Below are positions 1 to 9,701 of a stretch of DNA of 64,000 bases, piece after piece (within the stretch, counting starts at the first letter, position 1; every line of letters starts with the position of its first letter). The notes beneath the pieces were generated by a model. It made no database searches. It was not told the origin of the DNA and saw nothing but the letters and a program-made list of their open reading frames with translations. The translations under genes were made by a program, and so were the position numbers. The DNA is from Saccharomycodes ludwigii (lineage: Eukaryota > Ascomycota > Saccharomycetes > Saccharomycodales > Saccharomycodaceae): the NCBI RefSeq assembly GCF_020623625.1, contig NC_060200.1:938001-1002000 (forward strand), written 5' to 3'.

Positions 1-430
1 TTTTAAACAATGGCAATATAGCTTGCGTAAAATTGATTAAAGCAACAACATCTGTTTGAATCATACCCTCAATATCTTCGATATTAATGTTACCAACTTT
101 ATCAGAACCCAAAGCTTTACCGGCGTTATTAATCAAAATATCAATATCCTTGAAGTCTTCTGGTAAATTTTCCAAGAATGGTCTAATTTTTTCAGTTTCA
201 GTGACATCTAATCTTTCAATGTGGACTTTAGTTTCAGGATAATCTTTAATAATTGTATTTTTTAATTCTTGTAGTTTTTCTAACCTTCTAGCAAGCAAAA
301 CCAATTTAACTTTACCGTTAGAAGCTGCACAGTACTCTAAAGCAGTAGCCTGACCAATACCAGCTGAAGCACCGGTGATCAAGATTGTTTTATTAGCTAG
401 TCTTTCAGCAGCTTTTGGACCTTGTGACAT
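1..430 (-). CDS. NADP-dependent short-chain dehydrogenase, YMR226C type (partial, first tandem copy)
   Basis: Cytosolic short-chain dehydrogenase/reductase related to S. cerevisiae YMR226C, which oxidises L-serine, L-allo-threonine and other 3-hydroxy acids with NADP+. Only the first 143 codons are present because the gene runs off the left edge of the window. The N-terminal Rossmann fold shows the glycine-rich cofactor loop TGASAGIG (about residues 19-26) and the structural NNAG motif. The start is the ATG at 428-430, preceded on the sense strand by a poly(A) leader, and the N-terminus [12 protein letters not shown] closely resembles the yeast protein. A second, more diverged copy follows at 1145-1948 in the same orientation. 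This copy looks the more ancestral. The catalytic Ser-Tyr-Lys lies outside the window. Confidence 0.9.
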   Translation of the reverse strand, partial: MSQGPKAAERLANKTILITGASAGIGQATALEYCAASNGKVKLVLLARRLEKLQELKNTIIKDYPETKVHIERLDVTETEKIRPFLENLPEDFKDIDILINNAGKALGSDKVGNINIEDIEGMIQTDVVALINFTQAILPLFK

Positions 431-1144
431 TTTTTTTTTTTTTTGTTTACCTTTTTTTTAATTATTTTGGTTTCTAGTAGTTTGTATTTTTGGAGGAAAA
501 AGGACAGAGTACGAAAGTGGGAAAGTTGTATAAAACAGCTCTTAGGCAATTGAGAGAGGAAAAAAAGAGAAAAGAAAAACAAAAAAAAAAAAAAGTAAAA
601 CAAAAGAGGTGAAAGCGAAAATCAATTTAAGGGTTAGGATGCAAGAGATATTTATATATCATAAAAAGGTGAATTATTCTTCAGAAATAAGATTTTTTGA
701 TTAATAATAACAACACAGTAACAAAAATCTGTATTATGATTTCCGTATTTTTCCGCTGGTCCTCGAAACCATTTTAATTTCTTATCAGTGATAATGATAA
801 TAAAATCAATATGCGATCGGTTGTACTGTATTCAAAAACAAGCGCTCATACAAAAGCTTTTTATTTTATCTTTTATTTTTATTTTTTTCTTTTTCTTTTT
901 TTTTTTTTTTTTTTTAAAAAAAATTATTTATTGTAAGCTTTTAAGGGGAAATAGATCGCCGCTTACAGAAATCTTCCAGCAAACACACAAGAAAAGTAAT
1001 ACGCACTTTTAATGCTAAACGCAATATTGCTGTTTTATTCGTCATTCTATTATTTCTGATATTTCCTAAAAAAAGAGGCATGCAATACAGTACCGCATAA
1101 AATAACACACAACTTTATATTGGTTTGGTACATAGTTCCACCGC
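431..1144. other. Intergenic region between the two tandem dehydrogenases
   Basis: No gene was seen here. It serves as the promoter of the first copy (minus strand) and the terminator of the second. It holds a T-run directly upstream of the first start codon, a T-rich stretch at about 860-920, and a TATA-like element listed separately. The short ORFs here are low-complexity products of homopolymers. Confidence 0.6.
649..656 (-). promoter_or_regulatory. Candidate TATA box for the first dehydrogenase copy
   Basis: TATTTATA on the plus strand reads TATAAATA on the minus strand, matching TATAWAWR. It lies about 220 bp upstream of the ATG at 430. AT-rich sequence makes chance matches common. Confidence 0.35.
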
Positions 1145-1948
1145 TTATCTTTTAAAATTATGAGTAGCTGAGGCTTGCGAAGTTGGAAAAATTAGCCCCT
1201 CGGCAATAACAGTGTTTGGTTTTCTTGAAGTAGCATAAACAATAAAATCAGCAATATCCTCTCCGTACAAAGGCTCCATACCTTCGTATACTTTTTTAGC
1301 AAGGAGTTCGTCGCCATGATTACGAACTACAGAAAACTCAGTCTCAACTTTACCCGGTAATACTTCGATGACACGAATATTAGTATCGATCAATTCTTTT
1401 CTTAGTGACTCAGTGAAAGCTTTAACAAAATGCTTACAACCACAGTAGATAGATCCAGTTGGATAAGCATCAATTCCAGCAACGCTATCCAAATTGACAA
1501 TATCACCCTTGTTCTTTCTTTTAAAAAGAGGTAATACAGCTTGGGTAAAATTAACGAGCGCGATAACATCTGTCTGAATCATGCCTTGGATATCGTCTTG
1601 AGAAATATTACCTACTTTATCAGAACCCAAAGCTTTACCAGCATTATTGATTAGAATATCAATGTCCTTGAAGTCTTCTGGTAAATTTTCCAAGAATGGT
1701 CTAATTTTTTCAGTTTCAGTAACGTCTAATTTTTCTATATAAACCTTAGTTTGAGGATATTTTTCATTAATGATTAGTTTTAATTCTTTTAATCTCTCTA
1801 GTCTTCTTGCGATTAAACTTAATTTTATATTTCCGTTGGAGGCAGCACAATATTCTAAAGCAGTGGCCCTACCAATACCTGACGAAGCACCTGTAATTAA
1901 TACAGTTTTATTTGCTAATCTTTGAGCAGCTTTTGAACCTAATGACAT
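1145..1948 (-). CDS. NADP-dependent short-chain dehydrogenase, YMR226C type (second tandem copy)
   Basis: Complete 267-residue short-chain dehydrogenase, the same length as S. cerevisiae YMR226C. The cofactor loop TGASSGIG (about residues 19-26), [10 protein letters not shown], and the catalytic Ser, Tyr and Lys (in NLDSVAG and YCGCK) are all present. Residues around the active site differ from YMR226C as I remember it: NLGSIAG becomes NLDSVAG, and YCASK becomes YCGCK. Substrate preference may therefore have drifted. Compared with the first copy, the central part (residues about 73-115) is nearly identical, including 56 consecutive identical bases at 1665-1720. The start is the ATG at 1946-1948. 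An (ATTTT)n array begins 39 bp upstream of it. Confidence 0.92.
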   Translation of the reverse strand: MSLGSKAAQRLANKTVLITGASSGIGRATALEYCAASNGNIKLSLIARRLERLKELKLIINEKYPQTKVYIEKLDVTETEKIRPFLENLPEDFKDIDILINNAGKALGSDKVGNISQDDIQGMIQTDVIALVNFTQAVLPLFKRKNKGDIVNLDSVAGIDAYPTGSIYCGCKHFVKAFTESLRKELIDTNIRVIEVLPGKVETEFSVVRNHGDELLAKKVYEGMEPLYGEDIADFIVYATSRKPNTVIAEGLIFPTSQASATHNFKR

Positions 1949-2430
1949 CTCTTATATTTCTGATTGAGGTAAAAACTTAATATTGCTTTTATTTTATTTT
2001 ATTTTATTTTATTTTATTTTATTTTATTTTATTTTATTTTATTTTATTTTATTTTATTTTATTTTATTTTATTTTATTTTATTTTATTTGAGGTTTTCAA
2101 ATAAATGGTTGTTTTCTTGTCTTTCTCCCCTTTTTTTTTCTCTTGTAACTCGATTTGCCTTTCTTTCAGGGGGGAAAGGAACCAGTTATTGAAATTAAAA
2201 GAAAGCATTTGATAAATCCCAATAGACCAATCGGATTTGAATTATTAAATGTGGTAAGCAATTATAAAAGTAACTTGTTTTATAGCTATAATGGCTCTGT
2301 TTAAAAACCGATTAATTTTTTTTTTTATTTTTTTTTTTTTTTTTTTAAGATTTTATACATACATATTAATTCAAATTATATATGCAATCGTATGCCCTTT
2401 TTAGAATGGTTATCACTTCAAAGCTTCGCA
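1949..2430. other. Promoter region of the second dehydrogenase copy
   Basis: No gene was seen. The stretch is dominated by the pentanucleotide array at 1987-2089 and by T-runs at about 2318-2346. A G-run (GGGGGG at about 2170) stands out in this AT-rich background and contains AGGGG, the core of a stress-response element. That link is inference only. Confidence 0.6.
1987..2089. repeat. (ATTTT)n pentanucleotide microsatellite
   Basis: Nineteen perfect tandem ATTTT units run from 1991 to 2085, flanked by TTTT and ATTT partial units. On the sense strand of the adjacent dehydrogenase gene this reads (AAAAT)n and ends 38 bp before the ATG, so it lies in the core promoter or 5' leader. Shorter arrays of the same unit occur upstream of UBP8 and at 24376. 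Confidence 0.97.
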
Positions 2431-3210
2431 TTACATAGCGATTTTCTTGTTGGAATCATTTTTTGCATCTTTATTTTCAGTTACAATCTTTTCGTAAGTA
2501 CATAAAAATTCGTCATATCCGCAGGTACTCTTAGTACCTTCATATCTAATAACTTGTACAAAGTATTTTTTCCAGTTTTTATAAATAATGGACATTAAGT
2601 TGGTTTCATTACTTCCTTTTAAAATCAAATATTTAAAAGTTTGTTCTTTATCCCAATGTTGCTCAACCATAACGTCGGGCAAAAATGTGGCACTACATTG
2701 TATTCCATTGTACTCGAACACCAATTCAATTCCATGCTTGCCAATTTCCCAATCAAAAATATCACCACTACTATTTTTCTTATCATAAATTGTCTTAAAA
2801 GTATGCAAGATATTGCAAGTTACTTTTAAATTAACCAATTCATTGCTTTTAATAGGAGGAAACCTTGAGTCATGCAAAGCAGATATTAGAGAATATTTTT
2901 TAACACCTGATGATAAGGGCAATTTAGCAAAAGTTCCAATACAACCTCTCAACTTATACCCTTCTTCATCAGCACTTGAATCTGAATCTGAATCCGAGCT
3001 TGTGTGGTGATTAATTGGAGCAATAGCTTTTATATTCCAAGTAATAAATAACGAAGTTTTGCTTGTGGGCTTAAAACTGTTATCTAAATTATATAGAGAT
3101 GCAGTATCGTTTATTTGTTTAAACGTTACTTCTGGCTTTTCAGGATAAAAATGTTTATATAAGGAATAAAATGCGTAGAATGAAGAAACTGAGTTATTAA
3201 TACTTGTCAT
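2431..3210 (-). CDS. AMMECR1-domain protein, YOR289W orthologue
   Basis: A 259-residue AMMECR1-family protein corresponding to S. cerevisiae YOR289W, whose molecular function is unknown. The family hallmark RGCIGTF is present near residue 90, followed by the conserved block around LISALHDSRFPPI and a C-terminal segment with KGSNETNLMSIIYKNW. An acidic serine/aspartate run (SSDSDSDSSADEE) sits just before the RGCIGTF motif and looks like a yeast-specific insertion. The chosen start is the first ATG (3208-3210). The frame stays open upstream, but only to a TTG codon. It is divergent from MPD1, the same neighbour pair as YOR289W/YOR288C. Confidence 0.88.
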   Translation of the reverse strand: MTSINNSVSSFYAFYSLYKHFYPEKPEVTFKQINDTASLYNLDNSFKPTSKTSLFITWNIKAIAPINHHTSSDSDSDSSADEEGYKLRGCIGTFAKLPLSSGVKKYSLISALHDSRFPPIKSNELVNLKVTCNILHTFKTIYDKKNSSGDIFDWEIGKHGIELVFEYNGIQCSATFLPDVMVEQHWDKEQTFKYLILKGSNETNLMSIIYKNWKKYFVQVIRYEGTKSTCGYDEFLCTYEKIVTENKDAKNDSNKKIAM

Positions 3211-4069
3211 ATGTGCTATATATATATCAGTCAAATGAGAAAGTGTTTGAGTTTATCTCATGGAATGAGCTATAAAAGTTGTAAAATATAGAAAATGTTA
3301 TCCTGAGTAAGAAAAGATTTAAACAAAAAAAGAAAAAAAAAATTACTTGAAATATTAATTAAAAGTAATAATAAAGATACATAACATAGCTCTCTTTTTT
3401 TTTTTATAAAAACAAGAAAAAACATGTTTGAAATTTCTAAAAATAAAACAGTAATAATAATAATATAAAGGGTAAATTAAGTTCTTATATTTAATAAGGG
3501 GGCGAAGATACGATTAAATATAAAAAGTAGACAAAGCGAAATGGTCCAGTTAAAAAACTCTTTTTTTTTCTGTTTCAACATGAAATAGAAACAAAGATCT
3601 CGCAAAGGATAAAGGATGTATATGAAGTGGTTGCTCTCAGTTTAGATGTTTCGTTTCAAAACTTAGCCCTATTGATAAATGATTTTAGTTTCTGGGGATA
3701 ATACAAGTTTTTAAAGTTTATCATTTTAAAATGAGATGTGTATATCAAATTATTCCAAGCATTGAAGACAACTCCCGCAGATTAAAAAAAAAAAAGAAAA
3801 TAAAAAGTCTGAAAAATAAATAGGTGTAATTTTTGTTATTCGTGCGCGAATGTGATTCCCTTTTGTTTTATTTTCTTTTTTTTTTTCTTTTTGAAATTTA
3901 TTGAGTTGAAAAGAATATTCCAGATACATTTTTTTTTTTTAATTAATAAACAGCTATTCTTAAAACAGAAATTCTTTGTAAATAAAAGTATACACACAGA
4001 TATATATCTTTTCAAAACTGAATTAACCGTTTACGAGGAAAAGGAAAAGAAAAAGAGAATATTTGCCGG
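3211..4069. other. Divergent promoter region, AMMECR1 gene / MPD1
   Basis: No gene was seen in these 859 bp between two divergently transcribed genes. Contents are A-rich and T-rich tracts (for example 3392-3403 and 3786-3796). No unfolded-protein response element was recognised despite the ER function of MPD1. Confidence 0.6.
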
Positions 4070-5059
4070 ATGAAGTCATTATATATATACCATTTCCTAC
4101 TACTACTATTATTTTCAATTGTCACTAATGCACAAAATTTCTACGATAAAACACCAAACATTATTGAATTATCGCCATCTAATTTTGATAAAGTAGTTCA
4201 CAAGTCAAATTATACGACATTGGTAGAATTCTACGCACCATGGTGTGGTCATTGTCAACAACTAAAAAGTTCATATGGCAAAGTTTCCAAGCTATTAAAG
4301 GATTTGGCTGTACAGGTAGCGGCCGTGAATTGTGATGAAGCTAAGAATAAACAATTATGTGCAATAAACAGGGTCCAAGGATATCCCACACTAATGGTAT
4401 TTAGACCACCAAAATATGATGTCAATAGTAACGGTAATAGAAATAATAGGCAGTTTAAACATGCTAATGAGCTTTATAGAGGTGAAAGAAGCTTTAAATC
4501 AATCACTGATTTTGCATTAAGCAGAATTAAAAATTATGTTAAGAAGTACATCAGGCCAACAAAGTTGGTTGATGCATTGAAGAAAGATGTTAGTACTAAT
4601 GATATCAATAGTAATAGACCTAAAGTTGTTGTTTTAAGTAAGGGTAGTAAAATATCGCCAGTATTGAAGACTTTAGCTATAGATTGGTTAGGATTAATTG
4701 ACTTTTATATGATTCCAAAGGAATATCTAAGTGTTGATAGTACTTCTAATGATATTAAATGCCCCGTGAAGTCAATTGATGACAACAATATAAATATAGT
4801 TGATACATTCTTTTGTGATGAACTACCCAACTACGCATCAGATTCATTGCTTGTGGTTTTCAGTAGTGGCGCGAATGGCACCAATTATACTGTGATGGAC
4901 TCTGATAAATTTAGTCCATTAAATATTAATAAATTTCTAATTGAAATCTTACAAATGCAGCCTAGGGAAGGATACATGTCGAAAAGACACGAATGGTTAC
5001 ATAAACAAGCCACAAAGAAGTTGAAGAACCCTCCGCCTCCTGTGTTTGATGAATTGTGA
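4070..5059 (+). CDS. MPD1: ER protein disulfide isomerase family member Mpd1
   Basis: ER-lumen thiol oxidoreductase of the protein disulfide isomerase family, 329 residues (yeast Mpd1 is about 318). An N-terminal signal peptide with a hydrophobic core (LLLLLFSIVT) ends near residue 21. A thioredoxin domain carries the active-site motif WCGHC at residues 58-62, preceded by the usual FYAP. The region after about residue 150 is a degenerate second domain without a CXXC site. The protein ends in FDEL, a variant of the HDEL retrieval signal. The start is the ATG at 4070. Position next to the YOR289W orthologue matches YOR288C. Confidence 0.93.
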   Translation: MKSLYIYHFLLLLLFSIVTNAQNFYDKTPNIIELSPSNFDKVVHKSNYTTLVEFYAPWCGHCQQLKSSYGKVSKLLKDLAVQVAAVNCDEAKNKQLCAINRVQGYPTLMVFRPPKYDVNSNGNRNNRQFKHANELYRGERSFKSITDFALSRIKNYVKKYIRPTKLVDALKKDVSTNDINSNRPKVVVLSKGSKISPVLKTLAIDWLGLIDFYMIPKEYLSVDSTSNDIKCPVKSIDDNNINIVDTFFCDELPNYASDSLLVVFSSGANGTNYTVMDSDKFSPLNINKFLIEILQMQPREGYMSKRHEWLHKQATKKLKNPPPPVFDEL

Positions 5060-5515
5060 TTATAAAGTGTGATAATAAAAGAAGGTGTGTAATTTAAAAA
5101 AAATTCCCCCCCCCCCCATTTAAAGCTATATAATATAAACATTATTATTATATCTTGCAATTTTCGAACTCTTTTAAATGCAGATTTACATCTTCTCGAG
5201 GGTTTTATTTTCTCATGCCAATGGACACATCTTACCTTTAAAGCTAATATACTACGATTGGGTCAAATTTATAAATTCGTAGTAAATGATGTATTTAAAT
5301 TTAATTTAATTTTTTTTTTAAATAACTTTTCACTAAAAAAAAAAAAAAAAATTAAAATAAAATGAAAAATAAAAAAAATTTTTCCCTTATTTTTGAAGTA
5401 ACTTGTTGATTGTAACAACCGTGGAAAACATTGCTAAACTTCGGTTAAGATATTTATAAACAAAATATAGAAATTGATTACAAAAACTGAAAGGGCACAC
5501 ACAAACTATCGACTA
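5060..5515. other. Intergenic region between MPD1 and MRPL44
   Basis: No gene was seen. It contains a run of twelve C at 5106-5117 just past the MPD1 stop, unusual in this AT-rich DNA. Several A/T homopolymers near 5310-5385 probably form the MRPL44 promoter. Confidence 0.6.
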
Positions 5516-5818
5516 ATGATTACAAAATATTTCACTAAAATATTAACAAGATTTGATCCATTTGGTGCAGAAGCTAAAACAGCCAGACTATTTTTGAGTT
5601 CAATCCCGCCTTTACAAAGGAATACAACAACCTCTATTAAAAATGAATTATTAACTAATAACACTAAAGGAAACCAAAAACCACTAATTAAAGTTACTTT
5701 CAAGGACAAAAAAGAATTTGAATATGATCCATCTGCGCTGACTTTCAAGGAATTGGGCGCTTTGTTAGACAGGCATAGTAGACAGTTAAGTCTCAAAGAA
5801 AGTATTGAAAATCAATAA
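5516..5818 (+). CDS. MRPL44: Mitochondrial large-subunit ribosomal protein mL53 (Mrpl44)
   Basis: A 100-residue mitochondrial ribosomal protein of the mL53 family, matching yeast Mrpl44 (about 98 residues). The start [17 protein letters not shown] and the block [13 protein letters not shown] are characteristic. The first ATG is at 5516-5518. The open frame extends 42 bp further upstream only from a TTG codon, so 5516 is preferred. As I recall, the S. cerevisiae gene (YMR225C) has an intron close to its start. Here the frame is continuous with no splice sites. It lies between MPD1 and RRP36, a slot that interleaves YMR225C with YOR288C/YOR287C. Confidence 0.9.
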   Translation: MITKYFTKILTRFDPFGAEAKTARLFLSSIPPLQRNTTTSIKNELLTNNTKGNQKPLIKVTFKDKKEFEYDPSALTFKELGALLDRHSRQLSLKESIENQ

Positions 5819-6511
5819 GGGTGTTAGGAAAAACCAAGAGACATCAAATAATATATTTGCAGTTTTTGATTTTCATTCATCCATTTTTTTTATCTTTTAT
5901 TTTCATCATCATAACCTATTGTTATTATTTTTTTCATGTAAATATGCCTAAATATGTGCTATAAAATTAAGCAAGAAAGAGAGTTTCTGAAGCTTATAAT
6001 GTTACTAAATAGTATTTTTCTCTCCCATAACACCATTATTAAATGCCAACATAGTAAGTAATATATATACGTTTTAAGAAAAAAATTTTTTTTTTTTTTT
6101 AAAAATCAATAATTGCTATTATTGACTTTGCAATTTTTCTGTATCAAGATATTTCCATACATCCCTCTTTAAAAGCAATAACAGAATGGCTAGAAGCCTT
6201 AATTGCTTATATTAGGTAAAAATTAAAGGGTTTTTTACTTTTTTAATGTACATTTTTGTTATAGCATTGATTTAAGTTACTATCTTTTATCTCGTTTCTT
6301 TTTTTTTTTTTTTTTTTTATTATTTTTTTACCTTTTATTTTTTTTTCTTTTTTTTTTTCATTCATTTTTAAAATATATAAAAGCCTTTGAATATCTCCAG
6401 ACGATTATAGCTTATGTTCTAAAAAGATATTTGAATAATACTAAATAAGGCCATCACAAAACCTAGCATCAAACATTTCTTCGTTTGTACATCTATATTT
6501 AGAAATATAAA
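5819..6511. other. Intergenic region between MRPL44 and RRP36
   Basis: No gene was seen. It holds poly(T) runs (about 6087-6100 and 6300-6319), an AAAAATTTTT segment (6081-6090) that resembles the RRPE element of ribosome-biogenesis genes but could easily be chance here, and a TATA box at 6374. Confidence 0.6.
6374..6382 (+). promoter_or_regulatory. Candidate TATA box of RRP36
   Basis: TATATAAAA matches TATAWAWR and lies 130 bp upstream of the RRP36 ATG, a usual distance in yeasts. Confidence 0.45.
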
Positions 6512-7534
6512 ATGTCTTTTTATTTTAAAAATATTCAACCAAATAATGTTAGCTCTACCGATGATGAAGACGATGTTGACTTGGATAATATAATATTATC
6601 CGGCAAGCACAAGTTCAAAAGGGATTTACACTACGAGAGTGATAATAGTGATGAAGAAACTGATGGGGCTTCCGAAATGGCATTTGTAACTTTAAAAAAG
6701 GCCCATGATGAATATGTTGCGGAGGAACGTAGCAAAAGTTCTATTATGAAGCAAAAGAATAATATTCGTGGTGATAAATACAAACAAGCAGAAATACAAA
6801 CAGAAGAGAGAGGGACTAAAACTAAAAATAGTGAGAATAGGGCAATAGAACCAAAAAAAGGTAAAGAAAATCTATACGCTTTCTCTAAAGATATCGATTC
6901 TATATCATCTGATGATAGTGAAGGTGGGTTTTTTGAAGGAGAAGAAGATTTGGAGTATGCTCAGAGCACAAATAAAAATCAACAAAAAAAACGTAAGCAT
7001 GCACCAACTGTACAATCGTCTAAAAAACCAGTCAGCTTAATAAGAACCATACCTGGTTTAAATACTAATAGAAATGCTAACGCTAACACTAATTTGTATC
7101 AGGATATAAGGTTTGACAAAAGCTTAGGAAAATCAGAAGATTATGCTAAAATTCGTGGGAGATATAAGTTTTTAGATGAATATAGGCAAAAGGAAATTGA
7201 ACAACTAGCTAATTTATTGCATGATAGAAAATTTATTAATAAAATTAGTGATGGGGAGAAAGTTGCTTTGGAACAGAAATTAACTAGTATGAAAAGTAAA
7301 CTACAGTCTTTACAAAGTAGAGATTTAGAAAAGAAGATCATCGATGATTATGAAGATCAAATGAATAAGGGTAATATGAACAAGTATCATTTGAAGAAAT
7401 CTGAAAAGAAAAAGATTGTCAATAAATGGAAATTCGACCATATGAAGGCCAAACAGAGAGAAAAGGTTATGGAAAGAAAGAGAAAGAAACAATTAGGTAA
7501 GGAATTCAAGCAATTTGAGTTTCATAAAAGGTAG
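6512..7534 (+). CDS. RRP36: rRNA processing protein Rrp36
   Basis: Nucleolar protein of the Rrp36 family, a component of the 90S pre-ribosome needed for early 18S rRNA cleavages. It has 340 residues (yeast about 300). The N-terminal half is acidic and low in complexity ([24 protein letters not shown]). The conserved C-terminal half has the family signature [10 protein letters not shown], the motif [15 protein letters not shown], and a long basic helical tail ([20 protein letters not shown]) ending in KQFEFHKR. The start is the ATG at 6512. It is convergent with the RDL2 orthologue, matching YOR287C/YOR286W. Confidence 0.92.
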   Translation: MSFYFKNIQPNNVSSTDDEDDVDLDNIILSGKHKFKRDLHYESDNSDEETDGASEMAFVTLKKAHDEYVAEERSKSSIMKQKNNIRGDKYKQAEIQTEERGTKTKNSENRAIEPKKGKENLYAFSKDIDSISSDDSEGGFFEGEEDLEYAQSTNKNQQKKRKHAPTVQSSKKPVSLIRTIPGLNTNRNANANTNLYQDIRFDKSLGKSEDYAKIRGRYKFLDEYRQKEIEQLANLLHDRKFINKISDGEKVALEQKLTSMKSKLQSLQSRDLEKKIIDDYEDQMNKGNMNKYHLKKSEKKKIVNKWKFDHMKAKQREKVMERKRKKQLGKEFKQFEFHKR

Positions 7535-7789
7535 TCATTCCATTTTATTTATTATATAAGCTTCATAGGTGTACTGACACAAGTCGTCTGATTATATATA
7601 TATATCGTATCATTTTATCTTTCATCTAGGGTGTAATGTTTAGTTTCCATCCTTTGTTATGGGAAAGACAAAAAAAAAAAAAAATTCATCCACAGCGTTT
7701 GATATTTACAGAATAATATTCGACCAAAAAAAAAAGGAAAAAAAAAAAAAAAAAAAAAAAAACTGTACAGACAAATAAACACATAGGAT

Positions 7790-8260
7790 TTAAACTTTTT
7801 CAATCTTTCCACTTTTAGCTAACCATTCATTCATAGAGCCTGGATAAACGCCGATCTTATTGTAACCAAAAGATTGAGCTAATTCAGCAGCAGCTTTAGC
7901 TCTTAAACCAGCAGCACAATAAAAGATCAGTTCATTTGTTTTGCTTGGCTTATCAAAAGAGTATAAATCTTTGAATTCATTTTCTGGTAAATTTAAACTA
8001 CCTGGTGCACTCTTATATGGAATATTCAAAGAACCTGGAATGGTTCCACTATTTTTCAATTCACTTGGTTCTCTAACATCCACCAAGACCTGTCCTGGAT
8101 GTGGATGAGCGATCAACTTGGAAATCTTTTCAAAAGTGTATTCGGTTGGAGCCATTGGTATTTTTATATTATTGTTTGAGTTTGTGGTATATAACCTTAA
8201 TTTCAATACTGAATTCTTTATCTGGGATGAAGATTTAAAGATGGTTTTTGAAGTAAACAT
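7790..8260 (-). CDS. RDL2: Mitochondrial rhodanese-like protein Rdl2
   Basis: A 156-residue single-domain rhodanese (thiosulfate sulfurtransferase family). The first 30 or so residues are basic, hydroxylated and free of acidic residues (MFTSKTIFKSSSQIKNSVLK), typical of a mitochondrial presequence, which favours RDL2 over the cytosolic Rdl1. The rhodanese fold follows with VLVDVREPSE and the active-site loop CAAGLR, whose Cys carries the persulfide. S. cerevisiae has RDL1 and RDL2 side by side (YOR285W, YOR286W). Only one gene is present here. The start is the ATG at 8258-8260. The 3' end is only 255 bp from RRP36, whose 3' end faces it. Confidence 0.9.
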   Translation of the reverse strand: MFTSKTIFKSSSQIKNSVLKLRLYTTNSNNNIKIPMAPTEYTFEKISKLIAHPHPGQVLVDVREPSELKNSGTIPGSLNIPYKSAPGSLNLPENEFKDLYSFDKPSKTNELIFYCAAGLRAKAAAELAQSFGYNKIGVYPGSMNEWLAKSGKIEKV

Positions 8261-8984
8261 TTATACGTATTTTAAACACTAAATATCGTTTATAAACCAA
8301 GTTTTCCAAGGATTGCGATTTTTTTCTTTATTCTCTTTCTAATGGAAAAAAAACGAAAAAGAGCAAATTTATTGCTAAAAACTGTGTTCCTTTATATAAA
8401 AAATGAAAAGGAGAAAAACATTTTAATATTTTTTTTCTTTTTTCATCATTTCCGCACCCCTCGGAGACAAAAATAAAAATAAAAATAATAACGATTTATT
8501 CGATCGAATTATACACACCTTTTTTTTTTTTTCGTTTTAATTATCAACTGCCATATATATAATATATATTACATATCGGTTTCCATATTTGCAGTGGTTT
8601 ATTACGCACAAATAAACATCATATAGCTAATCAATACAGACTTACTTACCTTTGTTTATTCCAAGAATGAATAATGATACCAGTACACAAGTTTATTGGT
8701 ATTTTCAATGATGGTCATATTTTATTTTATTAAACCCATATCAAATAATTCTCTTATTCTTATTCATCTTTTAGAAGTAATCTCTGCTGGATTAAATTGA
8801 TTATCATTTGAAGAAATGTATATATATATATTTAAATTATTAAGATTTTAAATACTAAAGTCAATCATAAGTGAGTTGTAATCAAAGTTATAGAACTTTT
8901 TTTTTTTTTTTTTCCCTTTTCCTTTTCATTTTCCTTTTCATTTTCCTTTTAGAAAAAAAAAAAGTTAATTCCCTTCCCCTTCTT
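8261..8984. other. Intergenic region upstream of RDL2
   Basis: No gene was seen. The region includes the RDL2 promoter with a TATA element (8391-8398) and a CCTTTTCATTTT-type repeat near 8920-8948 beyond the 3' end of the following gene. S. cerevisiae has YOR284W and YOR285W at this place; no trace of either was recognised. Confidence 0.6.
8391..8398 (-). promoter_or_regulatory. Candidate TATA box of RDL2
   Basis: TTTATATA on the plus strand reads TATATAAA on the minus strand, 131-138 bp upstream of the RDL2 start codon. Confidence 0.45.
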
Positions 8985-9701
8985 TTAGCGCACTCTAGTG
9001 TCATTGACCACAAATTTACCATCTCCTAAATGATTAGTATTACCAATAAGTCTAATCTTAAATACTTTTTCATCTCTAATATAGTCAATTATAGTAACGC
9101 TAGTGTTATAAACAATTAATTTCAAAGCAACATCATCGACATCACTCTTATAACCCAACCAAGATAAAATATATCTTATAGAACCACCATGACTAATTAA
9201 TCCAATGTTTTTGGCGTTAGGTTCCTGCTGGACCATTTTTTCAAAGGCTTTTGTCAACCTATTGTGAAACTCATTTTTCTGTTCACCAAACTCTCTGTAT
9301 GAAGCTTTCCCATTTTTCTTAGCATATTCAATAGCATCATCAATATGCATGCCTTGTATAACACCCATGCTACGTTCTCTTAATTGATCGGAAAACACAA
9401 CCGTGCCTTGCAGATTCGTATCAGTACCCTCATAACTTTTCAGAATTTGTTTCAATGTTTGCTGACATCTTTTTAAGTCGCTTGAGTAAAATTTCTCAAA
9501 TTTGATACGCTTATTATCATGTAGGTACTTGCCAACTTTGAAAGCTTGTTCTAATCCTTCTTCATTTAAATCTGTATCTAAATGTCCTTGCAAGATTTTT
9601 TTAACATTGTGATTTGTTTGACCATGTCTAATTATAAAGATACGTAAAACGTTTGGATCTGTATTGGTGGTATAATACACCTCGTCATTATTAACAGTCA
9701 T
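8985..9701 (-). CDS. Histidine phosphatase family protein, YOR283W orthologue
   Basis: A 238-residue phosphoglycerate-mutase-like phosphatase matching S. cerevisiae YOR283W (about 230 residues), a broad-specificity phosphatase of uncertain physiological substrate. The catalytic RHG motif occurs in FIIRHGQTNHN (about residues 24-26). Other family features are SSDLKRCQQT, the acidic ERSMG motif, and the second catalytic histidine in SHGGSIR. The start is the ATG at 9699-9701. It is divergent from MRE11. Confidence 0.9.
   Translation of the reverse strand: MTVNNDEVYYTTNTDPNVLRIFIIRHGQTNHNVKKILQGHLDTDLNEEGLEQAFKVGKYLHDNKRIKFEKFYSSDLKRCQQTLKQILKSYEGTDTNLQGTVVFSDQLRERSMGVIQGMHIDDAIEYAKKNGKASYREFGEQKNEFHNRLTKAFEKMVQQEPNAKNIGLISHGGSIRYILSWLGYKSDVDDVALKLIVYNTSVTIIDYIRDEKVFKIRLIGNTNHLGDGKFVVNDTRVR

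Noticed and set aside
788-1012. Small ORFs made of homopolymers (also at 397-603, 1983-2192, 34207-34446, 45078-45332, 59451-59818 and 61588-61878)
   Set aside because: Their products are runs of Phe, Lys or Leu encoded by poly(T)/poly(A) or microsatellites, with no homology-like features, and some lack an ATG.
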